From DASWRT01 sp036403035 (GTDB lineage Bacteria; Pseudomonadota; Alphaproteobacteria; ATCC43930; CGMCC-115725), in NCBI GenBank assembly GCA_036403035.1, contig DASWRT010000300.1, positions 1 to 11,356 of the forward strand: a stretch of DNA of 11,356 nucleotides, written 5' to 3'. Numbering within the stretch: position 1 is the stretch's first letter; the number at the start of each line of letters is the position of its first letter. The position numbers and the translations under genes are program-made. Shown here piece by piece: positions 6,146 to 11,356 of the stretch. The notes below the pieces were generated by a model. It ran no database searches, had not been told where the DNA came from, and saw only the letters and a list, made by a program, of their open reading frames with translations.

Positions 6146-7171
6146 CTAGCCCGCCGGCTCCGGCGCGGCCGGGTCCGGGGCCGGCGCGAAAACGGCGAGC
6201 GCCTTCGGCCGGATCCGGTAGCGGAGCGGCGGCGCAAGGAACTCGACCTCGCCGTCGCGCGAGACCGGCAGGCGGCTGGCGCGCGAGCGGATCTCCAGCG
6301 TGCGCGCCTTGATCGTCTCGAAATCGTGCGCCTGGTCCAGGCCGCCGAACGCGGCGCGGAACGCGAGCGAGACGAGCCCTGCGGGGCTCGTCGCCTTGGC
6401 GAGGTAGAGACACAACTCGCCCCCGTCGAGCGCCGCGCGCTTTCCGAAGTCGAAGAGATCGGTCTCGTAGGCGTTGTTGCCGACGAAGACGCAGGGCGAG
6501 ACGCAGGGATGCACCGCGCCCTCGACGCAGATCGAGAGGCGGCGGCGCGGGAAGCGGCGGAGCATGCGCAGAAAGGCGAGCGACATCGCCGCCCACTTGC
6601 TCCGCCCGAAATGTTCCTGCCGCCGCTCGCGGTCGACGACCATGTAGGGGTAGACGCCGACAGAGGAGTTGTTGACGAAGACGCGCCCGTTGACCTCGGC
6701 AATGTCGACTTGGCGCGTGGCGCCCGACGCGATCGCGTCGACCGCGTCGTCGAGCGCGGCGATCCCGAGATCCCTGGCGAAATGGTTGAGGGTGCCGAGC
6801 GGCAGGACGCCGAGCGGCATGCCGGTGCCGGCGAGCGCGCCGGCGACGGTCCCGACGGTGCCGTCGCCGCCGCCGACGACGACCCCGTCGAACCGGCGGC
6901 GGTCTTGCGCGTCGGCGGCGGCATCGGCAGCCGCCCGCTCGGCCTCCCGCCCGATCTCGCCGCCGCCGACCAGCGCGATCTCGGCCGCCATGCCGCGCTC
7001 GGCGAAGGCGGAGGCGACGCGCTCGCGCATGACGTCGGCGCCCTCGCGCCGGAGCGTACCGCCGTCGGCATTGAGGAGCACGCGGACGCGCGAGGGCCGC
7101 CGCCACGGCGCTGCCGCGGGAGCGGCGGTGGAAAGCCCAGCCGGGGCCGAGGGGGTCCGAACCGTCGTCAC
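6146..7171 (-). CDS. Diacylglycerol kinase family lipid kinase
   Basis: This 341-residue protein carries a DAGK catalytic domain from about residue 29. VLLNADGGT is at 31-39, the nucleotide-binding GGGDGTVGTVAGAL starts at 100, and the PLGTLNHFARDLGI motif is at 124-137. NNSSVGVYP (167-175) and a C-terminal beta-sandwich half, including GGELCLYLA, follow. This is the YegS/DgkB/BmrU-like fold, which transfers phosphate from ATP to diacylglycerol or a related lipid alcohol. No membrane segment is visible, so it is expected to be cytoplasmic or membrane-associated. The first possible start is a GTG at 7171, right after an in-frame TAG and with no good Shine-Dalgarno. The first 28 residues are Pro/Ala-rich and a downstream start (for example the GTG at residue 31) cannot be excluded. 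It precedes the metallophosphoesterase by 14 bp, suggesting linked phosphorylation and dephosphorylation chemistry. Confidence 0.9.
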   Translation of the reverse strand: MTTVRTPSAPAGLSTAAPAAAPWRRPSRVRVLLNADGGTLRREGADVMRERVASAFAERGMAAEIALVGGGEIGREAERAAADAAADAQDRRRFDGVVVGGGDGTVGTVAGALAGTGMPLGVLPLGTLNHFARDLGIAALDDAVDAIASGATRQVDIAEVNGRVFVNNSSVGVYPYMVVDRERRQEHFGRSKWAAMSLAFLRMLRRFPRRRLSICVEGAVHPCVSPCVFVGNNAYETDLFDFGKRAALDGGELCLYLAKATSPAGLVSLAFRAAFGGLDQAHDFETIKARTLEIRSRASRLPVSRDGEVEFLAPPLRYRIRPKALAVFAPAPDPAAPEPAG

Positions 7172-7309
7172 GCAGGGCTAACGCGCGAGCCGCCGCGGTG
7201 GTGCCACCGCCGGACGCGCCCACACTGCGACGCTCGCCGGGCCGGACAGAAGCCGGCGCTCAAGAAAGCAGCGCCGATGCCTGTCCGACCGGGACGAGAT
7301 GTCCGGCGG
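7172..7309 (-). other. Spacer with two hairpins behind the peptidase gene
   Basis: This gap between the peptidase stop and the lipid kinase start has no gene. GCGGTG..CACCGC (7195-7210) is a 6-bp stem with a 4-base loop, and CGCCGG (7235-7240) pairs with CCGGCG (7253-7258). Neither has a T tract, so intrinsic termination is not supported. The stems may slow polymerase or separate the two units. No promoter for the kinase gene is convincing. Confidence 0.3.
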
Positions 7310-10147
7310 CTACTCGAAGTCCGACAACGACAGCGAGCGCCGGCCACACCGGCCGGGCGGATCGGTCTTGAAAACCGGCTCACCGGCCTGAACACCGCTG
7401 CGGTAGGCCACCGTGACGGTCCCGTTCCATCCCTGGGGGATCGCTTTCGGCAGCGCGGCCGCCGACAGCGCCACCGCCGCGCTTTGCTTCGGCGACAGCA
7501 GGTCGGCGAGCTTGCTGCCGATCGGCGATCCGATCCCCGTGCAGGGGTCCGGTCCGATGCGCGCCCGATAGAAGCCGTTGTCGCCTTGCGTGATGTCGTT
7601 GAAACCGAGGTGGTTGGCCCAGAGCTGCGGCGTGACGAAACTGAGCTTCGTCCCAAAGGCGGCGAACAACCCGGCGTAGAGCGGCGCGACGGCGCTGGTT
7701 CCGCCCGCGACGGCCTCGGCGCCATGCACGAAGATCCGATAGCCGGTGTTCGGATCGGCGTCGCCGGCGACGTCGGGCACCATCCGGCCCGGCCCGTGCG
7801 GCGCGCCGGCCTCCCAGGGCTGCGGCGGGAACAGCCTCGAGAACCCTCCTCCCGTTCCTTGGCCGTCGGCGTTCCCCGGACTGTTGTTCCAGACCGTCTC
7901 GGACTGCTTCGTCTTCGTCGTTCCGCCGCAGCCGATGACGTGCGGACAGGACGACGGCAGGTCGACGTTGGCGGGATTGGGCCCGCCGTCGCTCGAGTCG
8001 TTGTCGCCGGAGGCGGCGAAGACGACCATTCCTGCCGCCGTCGCCGTTTGCGCCGCGGCCTCCATCTGCTCGGCATAGTTGGTGCCGGTCTGTTGGCCCG
8101 CCGACTGCCAAATCGCCTCGTCCGCTCCCCAGGAGATCGAGCAAACGTCGCAACCGTCGGCTGCGGCGGCGCGGACGGCCGCCGCGATCGACCCTATCTC
8201 TGCGCCGGCCCAATAGACGCGGATCGATGCCGGGCGGCCTGTCGCCGCGTAGTAAGCCGCTGCCGCAATCTGAATATCGAGGGTGACTTCCACGTCGGGA
8301 TCGCGATCCTCGCCGGCATGCTGATTGGGCCGGTTCTGGCCGCCGCCGACGGAGACGTCGACGATCCGCGGAGGCTTCTGACCGATCGACTGAAAATAAG
8401 CGGTCATATCCTCCTGGACCCATCCGCCGCCGAGTTCCACGATCGCGATGACGCCGCCGCCCGCAAGCCCGGTCGGCCAGTCGTAAGCCTTGCAGAGATC
8501 GGGGACGCTCCATGACACCGTTTCGGCGGCGCCGCGGCCGCGGCTCGACGCCAAAACGAAATAGGGTCGGCATTTCGGAAGCGACCGGATCGCCTGCGAT
8601 CTGGCGACGTAACTTACCCTGACGCTGTCGTAGACGCCGGAAAGATCCGCCTTCATCGCGGTGCGGGAAGCACCGTCCAGATAGATCATATGGCCGGACG
8701 GATAATTCCGAATTGTGAGATTTGCGCGCGCCTTTGGGTCGTTCAGCGGCATGGCCTCCAAATTCAGGATCGTCTGGAAAAAGGGCGTGACCGAATCATA
8801 GTAGCCGTTGGCGCAGAACACTTTCAGGAACGGATTCAGCGCCATCGACGCGGCGAGGTCGCCGGCCGTGTAGAGGATGATGTTGCCGTTTACGTCCTTG
8901 CCCTTCTGCGCTCCGGTCGGGTCGATGTGACTGAAGTTCCAGTACTTGAAAGCTTGGTCGTTCAGATCCGTGAACGGCGATGTCGACGTGTATTTGAGTT
9001 CGTCGTTCAAATAGACGTTCCACATGGCCGTATACACGCCTGCAACGGCCGTCATGGTCGGATCATTGCCGCCCGAGTTCGGGTCGACCGATCCCGCGAT
9101 GCCGGTATCGACCGCCGTCACGCGGCCGTCATACGCACCCAGGGCGAGGCCGCGGTCCTGCAGGAGCGTCGTCAAGAAGAGCAAGCCGATAGCGTTGCTC
9201 GCCGACACGTCCAGCCCCCAGTAAATCAGGACCGTGGGCGGTATTCCCAAAATATCGCTCAAGGTCTGCAGTGCCGCGGGATCGATCTTCGGGAAATTGT
9301 CCTTTGCCGGCCCATACGGACCACGTGCGAAATCCTCCACCGTGTTCATGAAGCTCGGCAAATCGGCGGGAGGGGGCGAGACCGTCACCTTCTTGTGGTA
9401 CCACGCATCCGCCGCGAGCGTCGGCAGGAGGCCAATGGGATTGCTGGCCTGCGAGTAATCCAGAATGGAGGATTGCAGGACGATGCCGTTCAGGTCGACG
9501 CCGTCTTCGTGAAGCAGCCACGCGAGCACGCAGGTGCGCGGGGTGCCATAGGACTCTCCGAACAGGAACTTCGGCGAGTTCCAGCGATCGAACGCCGTCA
9601 AGTAACGCTTGATGAACTGCTTGATCGACCGCGCGTCCTCGTCGACGCCCCAGAAGTCGCGGTTCTTGCTCGGCGCGATCGCCGCCGAGTAGCCCGTGCC
9701 GACCGGGTTGATGAACACTAGATCGCTGCGATCGAGCAGGCTGTCCGGATTATCCTCGAGCGAATAGGGCGGCGGGGTGAAATCCGGCATCTGTGTCTTG
9801 ATGCGCCGTGGTGCGAACGAACCGAGAAGCAGGAAGACCGCCGACGATCCGGGTCCGCCGTTGTAAAAGAAGGTTACCGGACGCATCGACGGAGCGGCGA
9901 CGTTTGCGGTGAAAGAAACATAGAAGATCTTTGCGACTGGCTTCGCACTCAAAGGATCGTCGATGACCAGATGCCCGGCTCTCGCGGTATACGAGATCGT
10001 CTTGCCGCTGACGACGGCACTGTGCTGCGTAACCGCCGCATTCTCCGTCGCGTCCGTCACCGAATCGTCGGGGCCGGAGCCGTAAGGGGTCGTGTCGAGG
10101 AGCGGCTGATCCGCCGGAAGCTGCGGCGCGGGTGCGGCATCGTTCAT
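7310..10147 (-). CDS. S10 carboxypeptidase - S53 sedolisin fusion peptidase
   Basis: This is one uninterrupted 945-residue frame. Residues about 40-500 are a bacterial S10 serine carboxypeptidase. It shows FFYNGGPGSS (93-102, oxyanion region), nucleophile Ser199 in FGESYGT, Asp451 in NGYYDSVTP and His486 in YPSGHMIYL. Residues about 545-885 are an S53 serine-carboxyl peptidase of the kumamolisin type: IVELGGGW (569-576), Glu620 and Asp624 in EVTLD, Asp715 in AASGD, and Ser818 in GGTSAVAPL. A Ca-site follows, with Asp851 in FNDIT and Asp867 in GPDPCTGIGSP. Both catalytic sets look complete. The usual S53 propeptide is absent; the S10 domain occupies its place. The N-terminus (MNDAAPAPQL...) has no signal peptide or lipobox, so export is unclear. 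I chose the ATG at 10147 because GGAG lies six bases ahead; a GTG at 10180 is in frame but lacks support. GC is lower than in the neighbours, especially in the S10 half. An IS lies about 150 bp upstream. Confidence 0.93.
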   Translation of the reverse strand: MNDAAPAPQLPADQPLLDTTPYGSGPDDSVTDATENAAVTQHSAVVSGKTISYTARAGHLVIDDPLSAKPVAKIFYVSFTANVAAPSMRPVTFFYNGGPGSSAVFLLLGSFAPRRIKTQMPDFTPPPYSLEDNPDSLLDRSDLVFINPVGTGYSAAIAPSKNRDFWGVDEDARSIKQFIKRYLTAFDRWNSPKFLFGESYGTPRTCVLAWLLHEDGVDLNGIVLQSSILDYSQASNPIGLLPTLAADAWYHKKVTVSPPPADLPSFMNTVEDFARGPYGPAKDNFPKIDPAALQTLSDILGIPPTVLIYWGLDVSASNAIGLLFLTTLLQDRGLALGAYDGRVTAVDTGIAGSVDPNSGGNDPTMTAVAGVYTAMWNVYLNDELKYTSTSPFTDLNDQAFKYWNFSHIDPTGAQKGKDVNGNIILYTAGDLAASMALNPFLKVFCANGYYDSVTPFFQTILNLEAMPLNDPKARANLTIRNYPSGHMIYLDGASRTAMKADLSGVYDSVRVSYVARSQAIRSLPKCRPYFVLASSRGRGAAETVSWSVPDLCKAYDWPTGLAGGGVIAIVELGGGWVQEDMTAYFQSIGQKPPRIVDVSVGGGQNRPNQHAGEDRDPDVEVTLDIQIAAAAYYAATGRPASIRVYWAGAEIGSIAAAVRAAAADGCDVCSISWGADEAIWQSAGQQTGTNYAEQMEAAAQTATAAGMVVFAASGDNDSSDGGPNPANVDLPSSCPHVIGCGGTTKTKQSETVWNNSPGNADGQGTGGGFSRLFPPQPWEAGAPHGPGRMVPDVAGDADPNTGYRIFVHGAEAVAGGTSAVAPLYAGLFAAFGTKLSFVTPQLWANHLGFNDITQGDNGFYRARIGPDPCTGIGSPIGSKLADLLSPKQSAAVALSAAALPKAIPQGWNGTVTVAYRSGVQAGEPVFKTDPPGRCGRRSLSLSDFE

Positions 10148-10153
10148 GGGAAT

Positions 10154-10157
10154 CTCC
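10154..10157 (-). promoter_or_regulatory. Ribosome-binding site of the fusion peptidase
   Basis: GGAG on the minus strand, 6 bases before the ATG at 10147, decides this start over the in-frame GTG at 10180. The rest of the leader, up to the IS at 10301, is AT-rich near 10270-10300 (CTTATA and TATCTA on the minus strand could be -10 boxes), but no matching -35 box is clear. Confidence 0.55.
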
Positions 10158-10319
10158 AATTGCGGCGCAACCAGCGGCACGCAAATGCCCGCCCCTGGAA
10201 GTGTCTGAAGTGCGGATTCCCACCGTTGCAGATTAGCGTCCCGTGGTCGCTTCCTACTGTGCGCCGTTCCGATGCATATAAGCCATAGATATTTGTTTTA
10301 GTGTCCGTCCGGGAAGATG

Positions 10320-10344
10320 TTGAATTTGGTGAATCGGTTATGAT
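10320..10344 (+). promoter_or_regulatory. Weak transposase promoter candidate
   Basis: A TTGAAT (10320-10325) and a good -10 box TATGAT (10339-10344) lie just inside the left end. The 13-base spacing is shorter than the usual 16-18, so the -10 box may be used with a poorer -35 box at about 10316. A weak promoter would be normal for an IS. Confidence 0.3.
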
Positions 10345-10383
10345 TCTGTCCGTGTCGTCGATACTGATGCGGGACGGTGGCCG

Positions 10384-11228
10384 ATGTGGACAGCAGAGAA
10401 CCGGCGGGCGTACGAGCGCAAGGGGCTGCGGTACCCGAGTGATCTGACGGATGCGGAATGGGCCCTGGTCGAGCCGCTGATCCCACCCGCCAAGCGTGGC
10501 GGGCGCCGACGCTCGGTGAACGTGCGCGAGGTCCTGGACGGCGTTTTCTACGTCCTCGCGACCGGGTGCCAATGGCGCGCGCTGCCGACGGATCTGCCGG
10601 CGCGCAGCACGGTTCACGAGTACCTTCAGCTCTGGGAATGGGACGGCACGTTGGCGCGGCTGCACCATGCTCTGTTCATGCAAGCGCGAGAACTGGCGGG
10701 CCGCGAGGCGAGCCCGAGTGTCGCGATCCTCGACAGCCAGAGCGTCAAAGGCGCGGAAAAGGGGGCACGGGCATCGACCCGTCGGGCTATGACGCGGGCA
10801 AGAAGATCAAAGGCAAGAAGCGCCACATCCTGGTCGACACCCTCGGCCTGATCCTGATGGCGGATGTCCATCCGGCGAGCACCCAAGACCGCGATGGCGC
10901 TCTGCCGTTGCTCAAGGAGGCACGGCGCCTGTTCCCGTTCATCGAGCGCATCTTCGCCGACGGCGGCTATCAAGGAGCCGCAACAGCCGCCGCCGTGAAG
11001 GCCCTGGGCAGTTGGGAACTGGAGATCGTCAAGCGCTCGGACCAGGCGACCGGCTTCGAAGTCTTACCAAAGCGGTGGATTGTCGAAAGAACGTTCGGAT
11101 GGCTTGGTCGCTGCCGTCGATTGGCCAAGGACTTCGAGAACCGCACACGCACCGCGCTCGCGTTCCTCCGCCTTGCTCTCATTCGCGTCATGCTTCGCCG
11201 CATCGCAAGAGCTTCAGCAAAAACATGA
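10384..11228 (+). CDS. IS5-family DDE transposase, made by -1 frameshift
   Basis: The first frame (10384-10851) encodes the N-terminal domain (YPSDLTDAEWALVEPLIP, then GCQWRALP) and the first catalytic Asp, D117 in ILDSQSVK. The second frame is open to the TGA at 11226-11228 and supplies GYDAGKKIKGKKRHILVD, the second Asp (D193 in FADGGYQG) and Glu (E235 in WIVERTFGWLGRCRRLAKDFE). A -1 shift at 10758-10764 joins them into 281 residues, with EKG running into GTGIDPSGYDAGKK. The EKGG-type junction is normal for the family, so the split is a programmed arrangement and not damage. The full enzyme cuts and pastes the element by binding its inverted repeats. The unshifted product of 155 residues would lack D193 and E235 and might act as a regulator. 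The start ATG has a GGTGG-like site 4 bases ahead. Confidence 0.9.
10758..10764 (+). other. Slippery heptamer A AAG GGG for -1 frameshifting
   Basis: In the first transposase frame the codons are GAA AAG GGG GCA. The heptamer A-AAG-GGG fits the X-XXY-YYZ rule, so Lys and Gly tRNAs can re-pair at AAA and GGG one base back and continue with GGC ACG. It lies exactly where the protein similarity changes frame. A stimulatory stem downstream was not worked out. Confidence 0.75.
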
Positions 11229-11245
11229 TCTTCCCGGACAGGCTC

Positions 11246-11356
11246 TTAATCTTCCACCAGCTACCATCCAGCCTGATCTATCAGCTTCAGCTTTCGACCA
11301 GATTCTTTTCGTGCATTTGGCTGCTTTGGCGGCTTTGCATGGGCGTAAGTTAGAGG
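11246..11356. other. Right flank of the IS, no assignable gene
   Basis: The last 111 bases are markedly less GC-rich than the rest of the window. On the minus strand two short frames are open from the window edge. One stops before the IS. The other runs into the IS; with the IS and one TTA copy removed it would continue past the insertion point through ISMAYMHRNGAQ to a TAG near 10252. This may be the tail of a small disrupted gene or chance; no family is recognised. Confidence 0.25.

Larger units (their letters stand above)
10301..11245 (+). mobile_element. Complete IS5-family (IS427-like) insertion sequence
   Basis: The 945-bp element has terminal inverted repeats of 18 bp that match at 15 positions. 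The left end is GTGTCCGTCCGGGAAGAT (10301-10318). The right end, read inward, is GAGCCTGTCCGGGAAGAT (complement of 11228-11245). The flanks carry a TTA on both sides (10298-10300 and 11246-11248), a likely 3-bp target duplication. A single DDE transposase in two overlapping frames fills the interior, and its stop overlaps the right repeat. Size, split frame and end sequence fit the IS427 subgroup of IS5. Nothing looks degraded, so the copy may be active and recent. Confidence 0.9.

Noticed and set aside
6326..8515. Plus-strand open frame of over 700 codons opposite the lipid kinase and the peptidase
   Set aside because: It crosses two real minus-strand genes and the gap between them; the translation is Arg/Ala/Gly/Asp-rich without motifs, typical of a high-GC antisense frame.
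8690..9721. Plus-strand open frame of over 340 codons opposite the S10 half
   Set aside because: It is antisense to conserved S10 residues on the minus strand and has no recognisable domain.
10147..10180. GTG at 10180 as the peptidase start
   Set aside because: It adds 11 residues with no sign of a signal peptide and no Shine-Dalgarno, while the ATG at 10147 has GGAG at ideal spacing.
10384..11228. Transposase as a frameshifted pseudogene
   Set aside because: The slippery heptamer sits exactly at the frame change, the DDE set is complete across the two frames, and both terminal repeats and the target duplication are intact.

Overview
The window is high-GC bacterial DNA, most likely from an alphaproteobacterium. 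This rests on strong GC bias at third codon positions, an EcfG-like promoter, an IS5/IS427-type insertion sequence, and a pairing of a lipid kinase with a metallophosphoesterase. The genus cannot be fixed from the sequence alone.

Layout. Positions 1-78 are the 3' end of an unidentified plus-strand gene. A spacer with a GC-rich inverted-repeat element leads to a plus-strand c-di-GMP phosphodiesterase (373-2091; PAS, degenerate GGDEF, complete EAL). It is followed by a possibly structured 3' region and a strong intrinsic terminator. A second, AT-richer inverted-repeat element (2312-2416) lies in the convergent gap before a long run of minus-strand genes.

The minus-strand genes, in order of transcription from the right, are as follows. 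First is a 945-residue protein that joins a serine carboxypeptidase (S10) to a sedolisin-type serine-carboxyl peptidase (S53), at 10147-7310. Next come a diacylglycerol-kinase-family lipid kinase (7171-6146) and a CpdA-like metallophosphoesterase (6131-5322), 14 nt apart and probably co-transcribed. Then come a small lipoprotein with BamE/SmpA-like features (5158-4625), a proline/alanine-rich exported PRC-barrel protein (4564-3785) and an MFS transporter (3773-2472). These last three look like one envelope/stress operon behind an EcfG-like promoter that overlaps a hairpin.

The right end carries a complete IS element (10301-11245) with 18-bp terminal inverted repeats, a TTA target duplication and a DDE transposase split over two frames. 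A textbook -1 slippery heptamer joins the frames. The IS sits about 150 bp upstream of the protease start, and the protease gene is visibly lower in GC than its neighbours, so this end looks like accessory DNA.

The most unusual feature is the S10-S53 fusion. Two acid-type serine peptidase folds from unrelated families, each with its catalytic residues in place, occur in one chain. The chain has no recognisable signal peptide and lacks the propeptide that normally precedes an S53 catalytic domain.
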